Shown here piece after piece: positions 25,208 through 38,700 of a stretch of 64,000 bases of DNA; the stretch's first letter is position 1; the number at the start of each line of letters is the position of its first letter. The notes under the pieces were generated by a model. The model was not told the DNA's origin, searched no databases, and saw nothing but the letters and a program-made list of their open reading frames with translations. The stretch spans positions 3,660,501-3,724,500 of the forward strand of contig JAKSXM010000007.1 of the NCBI GenBank assembly GCA_022575985.1, given 5' to 3'. The DNA is from Anagrus nilaparvatae (Eukaryota > Arthropoda > Insecta > Hymenoptera > Mymaridae). The position numbers were made by a program, and so were the translations under genes.

Positions 25208-26891
25208 ATAACATGTAGCAATGAAAAATTTTTTAAATTCACGCAGTACAAAATAATTAAATTTTTAGAAAAATCTGATTCGCAAAAATCTCTGTTACAA
25301 TCAATCTTACCCAACTATCCCCTAAAACCAAATTAAACCAAAAAATAATTCTCTGACATAAAATAACACAAAAAAAAACATTAATTAAGATTTAATATTT
25401 TAAAATTAAAATGTTCAAATTGAAAAATGTAATAGTTACCTCCTACTGTGTTTATTTTTAAATAAAATTTTTTTATTTAATCGTGTGTATGTGTGTGTTT
25501 AAGTACAGAAAAAAAATTACAATAATATTTTTTAACAGTAGTGTACTACATACAGCGCAAATAAATATAATAACATAAAATTTTAACTTCACAATATTCG
25601 CGCAACAGGTAACCAACAAACAAAAAAATTAATAAGTGTGTACCAATAAACGTTAATTTATTACATTGTAAAACCCTTTTTTTTGATAATTTGCATTCAA
25701 ACTGTTATAATAATAATTGTGACAGTAAAAAAAAAAGACAGTTGACAATTTTATTTTAAGAAATCTCATGATAATTTATTTGATTAATTTCTTTGAAAAA
25801 AATTCTCTTTTTTTAATACGCACGCTAAGTTTTTAGAATAGGATATGTAACGTAATTATCATACTTAATTATTCTTTTCTCTTTCTTTAGAAAAAGAAGA
25901 GTATTTTTTTAAGAATAAGAATTTAAAAAAAGGATTGTACACACACACACACACACTCGGGTTTTAATCTATTAACAAACTGTAAAGAAAGATGAATGCC
26001 CTTTAAAGAATTTATCGATTCGATTTTAATCAAAAAAAATTTTAGTAGCTATAGTTTGATAAAAACAGGATATTATTTAATGTGTTAACATAACCTATAA
26101 AAAATGATATTTTTTAAATATCGCGTGTTTTAAAATTATAATGCATTAATTATACGGAATAAGATCGCCATTTAACGATAAAAACTTTTATATTTATTAG
26201 ATACATTTTTTCATTTTTAAATTGTTTCACGCGACCGACAATTTTTTACTACTTATTTGTATTAATTTGACATTTTTTTTTTATAAATAAAATAAATAAA
26301 GTTGTCAACGTGTTTTTATTTTATCGATGTTTAAATATTTATTTACGAGTTTGTAAAAGAATTGATAAAGTATTTGTAAATATGAGAAATTTACGAATTT
26401 CCGGTTAGGTTCGAAAGGACGGACTAATATTATTATTTTAGCGACAAAAATACATCGTCGGATCAAATTGATTTAGGCAAAAACTGGTTTTATAAAATTA
26501 TTTCTTCGTCTTATTTAATATTCTCAGATTTTTTTTTTAAATAGGTATTTTGTAGTACAAAATTGTATTACAGAGAAACACGCCTTTTTTTAATAAAATT
26601 TCACAACTCAATAATAAATTGAAAAACCAATATATCGACAAAAAATTATAATATTTAAGTGAAAAATATTTATTGATTAACATATTTTGTCTCCTTTCTG
26701 ATTATTGGAATTTATATTATTATTTGTGAATTTTAAATTTTACCAACTGATTTTGGTGGAATTCGGGGTGCTTTGACATAATTATTACGTTTTAGTTTGC
26801 TGAATAGACGGCGAATAAAGAAGTTTTCGCCGGATTCAATTTAATTTAAATATTAATTAACTTTTTATTCTGTATTTGTAATTTCAATACA
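25208..26891. other. A+T-rich non-coding sequence
   Basis: Only a short AC repeat (25939-25956) and A/T tracts were seen. Confidence 0.5.
25939..25956. repeat. (AC)n microsatellite
   Basis: Nine perfect AC units. Confidence 0.9.
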
Positions 26892-27157
26892 TCATATCGA
26901 TCATACATATACGCGAAGATCGTTGAATATCCATCGGTACCGTGAAAACTCTCGAATATCCATCAGTAGCGTGAAGACTCTTGAATATCCAACGTGAGCG
27001 TGAAGATCGTTGAATGTGCTGTGTATAAGCATAGCTTATTCAAGAGTCTTCACGCTACCGATGGATATTCAAGAGTCTTCACGCTACTGATGGATATTCG
27101 AGAGTTTTCACGGTACCGATGGATATTCAACGATCTTCGCGTATATGATCGATATAG
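26892..27157. repeat. palindromic minisatellite (hairpin of 29-bp units)
   Basis: The left arm (26892-26989) is a run of 29-bp units of the form GAAGAYYSTTGAATATCCAT plus a GGTACCGT-like tail. The right arm (about 27061-27157) is its nearly perfect inverted complement. The roughly 70-nt loop carries one more pair of units and a small ATAAGC-ATA-GCTTAT hairpin. A transcript from either strand would fold into a stem of about 95 bp. There are no flanking target duplications and no coding sense. It is more GC-rich than its surroundings. Confidence 0.85.
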
Positions 27158-27344
27158 TACAAAAGTCTACAGAATTATCGGCTATGAAATATAATGCAAA
27201 TATTGAGTAAAAAAATAATTAAAAAATAATTTTGCTCGTAAAGGTCGTTTCTTGATTTTTTATTTCTTGATTAGTTTTATTTATTGAGTCAAAAACTTTT
27301 CTGTCCTCTCATTAGTAAAATTTTTGAGTAAAACTTGCCGTGGA

Positions 27345-27905
27345 ATTTTCTACACTCGTCTTACGATAACAAGCAGGCAAAAAATATTGTAATCACCATG
27401 GGCGAAAAACTTTAGTAACTTGCGTGAGCACATATCACTGGTGCTCGACTTTAAAACTATTGCACCTCGATTGCACCCTTGGTACTCAACCTAGAATTTT
27501 GGCCGGCTGGGCGTAAAATTTTGCGTGAAATTTGCTGTCCTCATTATTTCCCAAAAAATACAAGCAAACAAAAAAGCTCAATTGCTGAAAAAAATGTAAG
27601 ACACTAACGAGTTAATGTTTCACTCGTACCCGGTTTCCGAGGCACTGTACTAGTGATCCCGCTAACGTTAAAACTTATGCAACCTTGATACTTAATATAC
27701 TATTTCACCAACCAGCCCGAATGTGACACGCTAAACTTGAAACTTTTTGCTGCAGCACTCGTTATACACCAAGGCAAAAAAAATATAAGTGCCCTTGAAT
27801 TTAAAGCACTAGCGTGATCACATATCACCCTTGTATGTGGCACTAGTGCTGATGATCTTACTAACATGCTAAAATTTTTGCACCTGAGATGCTTAATATA
27901 TTGAT
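27345..27905. repeat. three diverged tandem repeats (about 185-215 bp period)
   Basis: Segments starting near 27345, 27530 and 27745 share an ordered set of landmarks. These are a TTTTCTACACTCGT-like start, an ACAAGCA-GGCAAAAAA block, GCGTGAGCACATATCAC or its relative, and a TTGCACCT-type end. Identity is low, so these look like an old satellite or tandem duplication. The stretch is GC-richer than its flanks and begins about 190 bp after the palindrome at 26892-27157. Confidence 0.5.
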
Positions 27906-30900
27906 TTAAAAAAAAAAAATGAAATTTTAATTAATAATTTATTTCGAAATTAACTTTTAATATAATTGTGATTTATACTATAAAAAAATATTCAGCCAAC
28001 AATCGTAAGTTTGTTATCAATCAATTGGATTTCTAAATTTATCATTAAAATATCAAAACTTTTAATACTTATTTAGATTCAAATCCAAAGGTAAATTTGG
28101 CTGCAAAATATAAGCTTAATAAATTATCATAAAATCAGGTATATTAAAACATGATTAAAACATGTTGAATATATGATAAAAGAATAAATTTTCAAAAATT
28201 TACTAAATATAGTAATAAGTGATGAAAGCCACATAAATTTAACCAAAAATAATAAATAACGATATAAAGAAAAAAAAAAAAGTATGTAAAAAGGTTAATG
28301 CTACCAAAAATATACATGAGAATCTTCATAAATTTCAAAAGAGCAAAATTATCAGTTTCATTATCACAATTTTGTCAAATTACTTCTGTGACTAATTTCT
28401 TTAAAAAAATTTTTTTATCTTAAAAGCCATATTAATAAAACGTAATTACTAAAATAAACTTCATTAAAAACACGTATATTTAAAAAAAAATAATACTCAC
28501 ACACACATATTTAAAATTTTTATTATTCACTTACGTATATAATTAAATTTGAGTATAAAAAAATAAAAGATTTTTAATTGATCAATCAAAAAAAAAAAAA
28601 ATAATATTTAAATAAATCAATCATTAAAATTATATACATTGTATAATGTTTACATTAATTTATGAATTTAAAGAAGAGAGACGAGTATTTTCAAGAAAAA
28701 AAAGACATTTTGCATAAATAAACAATAAAAAAAATTAAAATATTCTTTTTTAATAATACGTGAATGGCTCTTAAACCAAAATAATTTGCATATTAAAGTG
28801 TAGTACTACTTTTTGATTCAAAAATATTTTAAATCTTGATAAATTTCCAAAATTGGACTGTTTCGTCTGCGTCTAAAAATATTTGCATTAGTTTTAAAAA
28901 AATTTCTAGTGTTTTATTTTGACGTCTATACTAAAAAAATTATGTGAATTTTATAAATAAAGAAATTTTATATTGTTTTGTAGTATTTTAGTTGGTAATT
29001 AAATAATAATTATAGTAACGAGAATTTTGATAGGCTTGAAAATAGGTCATTTTAACCCGACTGCTTTTTTATTTCTTAATCGTTATTTAATTGTTTATTT
29101 TGTTAATTTTCATGTATATTATGAGTTTACAAGTTGGTAATTAAAATATTATTAAAATTATTTAAATATAAGTAAAAGTTACAATTAAATGAAGAATTTC
29201 CTCTTGTCAGGCAATGAAAGCAATTAATTATGCGAAAAATTATGTCTGTTAGCCTGGGAATTTTGTAAAAAGTTTTTTCGATTCTTGATTATCGGGTCAA
29301 ATTAAGCTGCACAAAATTTTAGCTAATGTTCTCACTTCTTGGTGATATTAGCATTTAGAAGTCATCCAAAACACCTAAATGTTGAAAATCTTGATAATTT
29401 CTGTGTCTGGAACACCACAAAAGTCACCAAAACCCAGTTAAATATTTCAACAAATCAAACGTTGTAGACACTTAAAAACCCAAAAATTAAAAAAAAAAAA
29501 GTAATTCATTAAAATAAATTCATAAATCATTCTGTAATTAATACCTTTCAAAAAATTTATTACCTACTATTCAATTCAAAAGAAATTCATCATCATTCTA
29601 TATCATTAACTAAAATATGTAAAAAGAATCTGAATTGAAAATTTAAAATACACACGAAATAAAGAACAATAGATTCTATCATTACGATGTAAAAAAAAGA
29701 GGGTAACAAAAAAATTAGTAGTAGGTAAACTCTTTAAAGTTTCATAGCGAGAAATCTTACATATTTATCAATCAATTTTTAAATACTTGTCATAACCTTG
29801 TCAAAAAATCTATTATACGTATTTTTAAAAAAATAATGTTTCTTTTTTTGTGTAATTCGATACAGCTACTTACTGGCTAGACTTCAAAAAAACAATAAAG
29901 TATTTAAAAAAAAGGGTTTTTAAACATTGTCATAATTGAACGTAAAATAAAGTAATTATTAATTTATTAAAGTGCGTGGGGGGTCTGAAAATGTTATTCG
30001 ATTGAAAGTCAGTGTCCTGTATAATAATAATATAAAGGTATATATAAAACTCTTTAGATTATGCTTCCGGCATTAAAAGGGATAATGAATATAAGTTTCA
30101 CAAATCTCAGGGTCAGAAGTCAATCAAACTTTGACGCGAGTCCACTATAAAACATTAACTTTTTCAACATGCACAAAACCCCATTCTTCTTTTCTTTTGC
30201 AAAAAAAATGTATAAATTTATTTATGTATGTGTGTGTGTGTGTGTGTGCTCCTCCTTTACGATGCATTTTTAACCTTCGTGGGAATGAATATCGTGGCCG
30301 ATTCTTAAGATGCCAACTGGGATAACGATTGCATTGCGCAGTCAGCCTTAATTACCTCGCGCATTTCTATATTGTACCTCCCTTTCTTTATTTTTTTTTT
30401 TAAACCCCTTTTTTCCTTTATGAATTTCTATTGGAGTTTTCCAATTATTGGCTTATTTCCGTAAATGTTTATATACTATCTGTAATAATTCATCTAGAGA
30501 AGAAAATTTATATCTGCACCTGTGAATATATTAAGTAAAGACCTCTTCAATTTTTTTTTTATATTTTCTTTGAATTTAAATGCAAATACCTTTTAAATTT
30601 ATAAATTGATTTACCATTATTAACATTTTTTTATAGTTAAGGATCTGCATAATATGTGAAATTTAATAGAGTTTTTTGAAAGAAAAATTAAATGCTTACG
30701 CGCTTTTTTTTAATTTCTTTTTTATAAATTTTGGTTATTTCGCCTGTGGCTAAATAGTGTGAGGCTCGTCAGTACGTACACTTTTTAGCCTTTACGATTT
30801 GTTCTCCAAAACTAATATAGAAATACTCAGGAATTATTCTCGTCTCCTAATTAATTATAATTGAATATTGATGGCATTTTTTAATGAAATGCAAAAATAA

Positions 30901-31043
30901 ATTATGTAAACTTTTTTTAATTTAATTTATTTTTTTTTTTTATCAAAACCGAAACAAAGAAAAAAATTAAATCAAAAATGTACCAAAATATTTTTCAATT
31001 AGTCGACCAGAGTATTAAAACTTTTACTACAAATCATTGTTCA
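27906..31043. other. A+T-rich non-coding sequence
   Basis: No gene was recognised. A GT repeat lies at 30222-30248. Around 30050-30370 base composition is less extreme, but no exon or RNA fold could be supported. Confidence 0.45.
30222..30248. repeat. (GT)n microsatellite
   Basis: GT/TG dinucleotide run with one A interruption near its start. Confidence 0.9.
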
Positions 31044-31082
31044 TTTTTCTCGCAAATGAAATGACTTTCTTAGTGTATATAA
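31044..31082 (+). promoter_or_regulatory. bipartite promoter-like module, copy 7
   Basis: CTCG is at 31049-31052 (TTTTTCTCGCAAATGAAATG) and TATATAA at 31076-31082, 23 nt apart. It lies 649 bp before copy 8 on the same strand. Confidence 0.67.
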
Positions 31083-31693
31083 TAACGTATAATATACTCA
31101 TGGATTTAAATTGAAAAATGTACATCAATATTATTAATAATGCTTAAAATTTATTTTAATATTAAAAATTGTAATTTAGGTTTGTTTATTCGATATTTCA
31201 GTTCATTAACCTTAGAAGTTATTAGAAGCCATTTTTGTTGTATCTTTCGTTAATTTTGAAAATGAAAATTATAGTACATGGATACAGAATGTATACTAGA
31301 ATTTTGAATTTCTTATTGATATTATTATTTGCTATTAAATTTTTACTTTGTCAATAGTGTATGAAATTGCTGCAAAATTTACTTTAATTTTTTAATTCTA
31401 TAAGATTCTATTATTAATACCTATAATAGATCAATAAGTGTTTTTATTAATGAGTAATTATTTATTATTATAAATAGTTAAATTAAAAGATGCAATTCTA
31501 TTTAAATTAATAAAAATAATGTACTAATTAACACATTTCTGATGAAAAAAGTTTTTTGAGATTATTTTAAGTAATGAATGAGTAATAAATGCAAAATTTT
31601 AAAATTTTTTTACATAATCAAACCAAAAGAAGCTTTGATACATTTTTCAATTTTTCGAACTTAGTTAAATAAATGAAATATATCTTTGATTAT

Positions 31694-31731
31694 TGTTCTC
31701 GCAAGTAAAATGACTTTGTAAGTATATATAA
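31694..31731 (+). promoter_or_regulatory. bipartite promoter-like module, copy 8
   Basis: CTCG is at 31698-31701 (TTCTCGCAAGTAAAATG) and TATATAA at 31725-31731, 23 nt apart. This is the weakest left block of the ten (GTTC-N8-AAAA). It is followed within 25 nt by a small tandem repeat. Confidence 0.6.
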
Positions 31732-31751
31732 GAATGTGATATTATTACAAG

Positions 31752-31809
31752 TGATATGTGTATAAAAAAAAAGTAATATGTGTATAAAAAAAAAGTAATA
31801 TGTGTATTT
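31752..31809. repeat. 22-bp tandem repeat, about 2.6 copies
   Basis: The unit ATATGTGTATAAAAAAAAAG plus TA is repeated, the last copy partial. It begins just where a transcript from the adjacent module would be expected to start. Confidence 0.8.
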
Positions 31810-32561
31810 TGTTTAAAAAACATACCTTAATTATAATGCTTAATATTGTTCGCTTATTAATTCTTAAGATTCCAGGAATATTTATATTTTCAGGGTAATT
31901 ACAGGGATATTTCAGGGAATATGAATGTTTTCGTTAAATTACCTAAATCTACTTGTAATCATTGACCCTAAAAGTTCCAGTTAAGTCATTGAATTCTATT
32001 GACTATTTAATTCATCAATCATAAATTGTTGCATAAGAATCCGCATCAAATTTTTTTGCCGTGCTATTTTCGCTTCAATAACAACAATTTTGGCCACACA
32101 CACAAAAGATACACCTTTTTTAACCTGTTTTATTTGACATAAAATGACTCATACGTACATTAGATATTTTTTATTAGTTTAATATTTGTTTTAAAATTAA
32201 TGCAAAAAAAAGTCCATTATATGCGAATAATATACATATAGAAGACGTGAATGAGTAAATGAAACTTTAAAAAAGAAAAAATAATGGTCATTGGGAAGAT
32301 TATGATGTTTCTTGACTGCGCGCGTGACCACCCGTATCGCTATATTTAAAAATTTCTTTTTTTTTCGCTAAATTACCAAAACTTATTATTGAGAATAAAA
32401 AAAAAAAAATTATACATGATCGCACCTTTTATTTTCATTTGCATGAGTTGGCTAAAAAATTTTTTTTATAGAACAGAGCAAAATTTTTTTTAAAAATCAT
32501 AATAAAATAATTATTTTTGAAAAAAAAAAAAAATAATAGTTAAAAAAAAATATAATAATAG
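31810..32561. other. A+T-rich non-coding sequence
   Basis: Nothing supportable was seen. Confidence 0.5.
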
Positions 32562-32726
32562 TGTTACGTTGACAAATGAACCTGACGGCGTGACGAAGAA
32601 AGAGCGAATATAAGGCGGAGAGTGGAGATACACGAAGGAAATAAGTAAAGAAAAGTGTGTTCCTCATCTTCTTTCAGAAACATCAACCGACTTTATTTAA
32701 ACTTAGCCGGTGGTCGGCATATTACA
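32562..32726 (+). mobile_element. possible fragment of a gypsy-type LTR
   Basis: A GC-richer stretch begins TGTTACG and ends CATATTACA. It is directly followed by CTGGCGC, which resembles the start of a tRNA-type primer-binding site after a 5' LTR. No second LTR, no target duplication and no internal coding sequence were found, so it would be a truncated relic. It does not match the LTR at 58794. Confidence 0.3.
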
Positions 32727-32734
32727 CTGGCGCA

Positions 32735-35700
32735 TTTTGCAAACACATAAAAAAAAAAATTTCTCTTATATATATATATTAACCAAAAAATTCAATATAT
32801 ATGAGATTATATACCTGAATAATATGCAATATTATTATTTTATTGCTCAAGAAAAAATAAAATGTATGACTTCATTATTATATATTTTTTTAAACACATA
32901 CAAGCACGCATTAATTTAAGAAAAGATTTCTTATAAAAATGGACCGGATGTCCAATTTTCGTCTTGACAATGTACAGCTGCATTTATTCCTTAAAAATCA
33001 AATATACACAACACACAAACAAATCTTTAACCGAACGACACGCGTATATACTTTATATAAATTAGTTATATATAATCTTCACCTGCTTCTTAGGAATTCG
33101 GAATTTCTAACCTCTATCATCATCAGAACACGTTGAAACAGGAAATTCTACATTAAAAAAATCAGCACATAATATACCCAAACTTTATGAATAATATTAA
33201 ATATATATGACTTTTAACAAGTAGTTAAAAAATTTATAGATCTATTCAGGTATACTCTATTTTTGCAAAATATTACAAGCGCCGCCGCGCGCTGTTATAA
33301 ATAATATAAATTAAAGGCTGTTATTTGCTTTTGATAGATATTAATCTCTTTAGGAATCTCTTTCTAAAAAAAAAAAAAATTTTTATTTTACACATATGCA
33401 TGTATAATTTATGTATGTGTGTGTTGCGGTCAATTTACCTGACTAAACCTCGGCGCCGCGAATTTAACAGAGATAAAAACTCGATATTTTTTTTTTTTTT
33501 TGTTAACGCGTGTTGTATATACCAAAAGGTATTATAGGTATTATTATATATGTATATATGTTTATCTCCATTGAGTTGATCGCATATCCTGGTCCCTTTT
33601 AGTGTATTACTTGTCGACTGAATATATTCTACAAGTGTTTCTTTCTCAGCTTTTTTCATTCAAGAAAAAGAATTTTTTTCTTCTTCACTACACACTATAC
33701 TCTCTAAAACAAAGTTTTACATGTATAGATGCATAAAAATCGCAGTTTTCTGTGTCTGTATGTGTGTGTGTGTGTGCTCGCAAAAATATACCATCCATAC
33801 GCCACCGCTTCGGAAGAAGAAGACCCTGTCGGTTTCTTTTGATGTAAATCTTTTTAAAAAAGCATCCACACACACACATGTGCATTAATGCATACATGTT
33901 TAGATGTGTTATATATACAGGAAACTTGCATCTTTTCTTATTCTTCTAATTTCTTTTTTTATGTTTTGAAATTTTTGTTATTTTAAACAAGTGCGAGTAT
34001 TATCTGGACTTTTAGGTGTAGTATTTACATGACAAAAGATTATCGTATTTCATTCTTGATTAATAAAAATTTTCTTTGAAATAAAACATATCAATTAATT
34101 AACCGAATGATTAATAAAATTTTAAGAATTATTATTTGATAAGACAGTACTGTACTTAAATTTCAGAAATTAGCAATAAAAAATTATTTTTACAGACAAT
34201 TTACATTTCATATAACTTAACTAACACACTCTATTAAACATGCCAAGCTAAAATATTTAACGGGCTGTTTAACTGAGTAGGCGCTATAGATAATCATCTC
34301 TTGTTTAAAAAAAAGAAGCATTGGTTTTATATATAAAGTGTCTCAAGAAACTGTAGGGTGCTAAAGTATTATTGGAGGTATATTTGAAAGAAAAGAATTC
34401 CGAAGTGAATTTTTTTATACGTGTGTGGGTGTCTGCCTGTTATACTGAGCTTTTATAATTTTTTAAAAGCTCGACCTGTTAATTTTATTTGTCAAAAATT
34501 ACATTTTTACACTCAAATATTACTTTTTAATAAATTAATTTCCAGACGAATAAATAAAAAATTTTTTTTTGTTTAATCATTTTTTTTTGTAGTTAAACAT
34601 CACTTTACATGTTTAACAACACAGCAAATATTATCATAAAAAAGGTGGTGCTTGCACACAAGCAAACACACACACAGACATATAAATGCGTTATCTTTTT
34701 GTAGTTATTCTTGTTTTATTTTATTGTTCTTTAGATTTAATAATACAAGTCTAGATGAAAAGGCCTTTTTTTTTATCTTTTAATATTATTATTCTTATCA
34801 AGATATTTTGCTTTTATATACACGCCAAGTTAAATATTATCTTATACACTCATACATGTGTAGTTTTTGAGGTATTATATAATTTTCTATAATAGATGAA
34901 AATCAGATTTAAGGGAACACACAATCGTACAATAGAAAAATAGATATTTATCTGTTAAGAAGAGCTTATGAAGTGTGCAAAAAACTTTTACACACACACA
35001 TACACGTAAATAAAACGCAGGTCAAGCAACTATCGGAGAACCTATAAGTATAGCATAATATAATAATAATAAAAGTATAATCATCTCTTTTATATATACC
35101 GGTATATTTTCATATAATTTAATCTTGCAATTCCATTAAACTTGTATTACCTGGGATGCAGTTTTCTGGACCTCAAGAAATCATACCGTTATGTATGAGT
35201 AATATATTATATTATAGTTAAATTATTCTCTTTAAAAAAAAATATTACATATACATATATATTTTTTTATGTATTTTTATTTTTATTGTTTTTAAATATG
35301 TATTTTAGAGTGGGTGTTTTGTTTGTGAGTTTTTAAGGCAAAGAGACTGTTTTTTCATTTTTGGTCCTTCGAGCCGGATAATAGCTTTTTTAAACAGTTT
35401 AATAAGATAAAAACCTTTACAGCCTTAATAATATCGCTTACGTGGTTTTAAAAAATTTTGACATTATTTGTAATATTAAGATTATTTTATGATCACAATT
35501 CCAGCATCCAAATTTCAACAAAAAAAATTTTTCAAAACAACACCCAGTCTAATATACAATCTACATCTGATACAAAAAAATATATAACATACATTTAAAT
35601 AATTTTATATGCTACTAAATAAATTATATTTTTTAGACGTAAATAAAAAAAAAATATATTTAATAAAAATTTTATATGCGTAAATAATTTTTATCCAGTA

Positions 35701-38700
35701 AAAAGTTGCAGATACGTTGGTATTCAAATAAAAAATAAAGTAGCTAACAACAACTACTACTACAGTTAAATAAAAAGTTTATTTGCATGTAATATTTAAA
35801 AGAAGATGAAATCAATGTAAATTAAAAAAGTAGTTTTTTTTTGTGCAAAAAAAAATTTTTTTAAATAAAATGCAAATTTTTTTATTTTATTTTGAATGAC
35901 TCAATTATTTTTTAGGCCTTTTGTAATTTACATGTAATTTTTATTTATTTCGAATTTATTACTTAATAAATTAACGGTCATTTGAACCCATAAAAACAAT
36001 AAAATTCTTTAAAAAGTATGCACAGACAGAAAAGAAAACGAGTAATTTACAATAAACATGTACATAATTAAAAAAACACAAACATTATTTGGATGAGTTA
36101 GCCAAAGAGTTGCACCTGCACAGCAGTATCTCGTTTATCTGGTTTACCCATAAAATAACTTCAATGCAAGCAAAGTGTATATATGTGTGTGAAAGGCATA
36201 TTAATAGCAATTATTAAACGTCGAAAGTTATTATAATATATTCTCAAAGGTACTTAAAAGTATGAGAAAAAAAAAATAATGTCATTAATAACCTATATCT
36301 GTCAAGGTGTTTACGCTGGATTTTATGATGGAGAAAATTTTTTTTAAACTGACGTTTAACAAGTATTAATTTAATTAACACTGGTAAGCTTTTTCTGTAA
36401 AACTGGTATTTTTTCCTCGAAGATAAACTTGATTGAGTTAGTACGGTTTTATGGTAGGCAAAAAATTGCTAATAAAAACTGAGGGGGTTTAGGTATGTTA
36501 CTTGTAAGTTATGTGGAGAGAAATGGTTGGGTAAAAAGTTGTGTTTGGTTTTTTTGAGAGGTTATTTGTTGGAAAGTTGAGGATAACAAAATTATTTAAA
36601 AATATCATAAATTTATTTAGTTTCAAATAATTGTGTTTTAGACTTTCGAAATATGCAAAAAATTTTGTTATTGGAAAAGTAGCGAGTGTTTTGAAATTTC
36701 ATATGAAAAGTCAGCATTAGTTTATAAAGTGAAAATTGAATAAGATTGATTAATCTAGCAGAATTAAAAATTGTTTTGTCAATCAATTTTTCTCTTAAAA
36801 ATTGTAAAGATCTAGCCAAATTATAACCCCTTTAAAAAACATAAAAATAAATTTTTAAACAAATTTTCATGATTAACCACGTCAAAAATCTTTTATTACT
36901 TCTTAAACAGTCCAACCCCAGAATGACTCACACCTACTCATAAAAATTTAATGTTTCCTGAAAAAATTTATTTAATGCATATAAAAATTCAACAAACAAT
37001 TTGTATTGTCTCATTCAAACACATAAACTCGTTATCTCCCATACTTATTAAACGAAAAACAAGAAGATAACAAATGCACAAACACATTACTTACAATAGT
37101 TTATTAATTTAATTAAAATTTTATCCCTCGCACACATACATAAAAACTTTTTTTTAAATTAAAAAAATAACAACTTAATTGCAATGTAAAATTGAAGATT
37201 ATTCTATCAAATAATGTGACACTAAGTATTAAGGGAATAAATATCGAATCAATTTAAATTACTTCCATATTTAGTCATTCAGTTATTTCATTTATTTTCT
37301 GCTTTTTTATTAGTGTTGGAAAGTTATTTAATTTATCACTTAATTTAAAATTAATTATCTTATTTTTTTTTTTTCAATCGTTATTATAAAATACTTTAGT
37401 TTATTGATTCTTTTACATTGCTTTTTATTTTAATGTACACTGTAAATTTGTTTCCTTTAGAAGGGAAGAGATAAGAAGCTTAAAAACTTAAATTAATTTT
37501 GGGTTTTAAATGTTTCTTGCAGAATTTTAATACGATTGAAAACTTTTTAAATACACCAATTTTTACAGTGTACATAAGAAATTTTATTTAATTAATAAAA
37601 ATATTTCACTCGACCCAATTAGATAAACCTTAAAAAAATTTATACTACCTGAATTAATTTTTTTCGTCGATTAAAGTAAAGTAATAAAAATTAATCAGAA
37701 TTATACAGTTAAATTAATTTAAATTTTTTAGATAAAAAAAATGTTTAAATTACTATTTAAATACGTAAGCACTTAAACAAGCAAAAAAAAAGCACTTTTT
37801 ATAATACTCGTATAGAAAAGTTTGAAAATGAACAGATGTGAGTAATCCAACACTGATGCAAAAAAAATGAAAGAGTTTTTGTTTGTGGTGAATAAATGAC
37901 ATGTGTAGAAATAATTAAATAATTTTGAATACTAAAAATTTAATCATGTTAGATTAAGCCTGATTATTATGTAAATTTTTTAAACTTTTGTTCAAAAAGT
38001 TAAATATTTGTTGAGTAAATGAGAAATTTTCTGAAAGAAAATTATGCTAAATACTCTTGTAGTTTTTTAAAGTAAAAAGATAGTGTCTGTACTACCAGTT
38101 GAAAATAATGTTTTTTATACGAATTTTATGAGAAAATATTAGCTTTTCGAGTAGCTATGAGATTCTTTCTTGTTTGCATAGACTTTTTATGTATTCAGGG
38201 GAAGGATGTCTACTTAATTAGGATTTTGTAAGAAAGTTTGACATTTTTTTTCAGATATATTGAAAATTAATATTTTTTTAAGGATAGTAATGCCTGTAAT
38301 TAATCATGCTTTTTTATTGGTTAATTAATAAAGTTTTATTTTCTTTCGATATTTTATTGTTAAAACTTTTTTTTGGGTTTTATGAGTAGAATATGAATGA
38401 GGACAATTAATGAGAAGGTGATTTTGGGGTTTAGTTTTGGCTAAAATTAGAATATTTTTATAAAAAATTATTTTAGGGATCTAAACGTTTTATCTCGAAA
38501 TTATCACCAAGGGAGGCTGAATCTTGTTAGCATTGAAACGTGTTTATCAAAAAGAATACCCTGATGAATCTTTAGAATAAAAAGGGTGCGGAATAAATTG
38601 AACAATTCATATGCTTTTGCTTTTAGTCAAAGTTATTTGGACAAAAAGTCTTTTACTAAAATGCAATTTGGTCTCGAAAAAATATTTCCAAAAGAATCCG

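Noticed and set aside
26892..27157. CRISPR-like array of 29-bp repeats
   Set aside because: Units are contiguous without unique spacers, are arranged as inverted arms, and the genome is eukaryotic.
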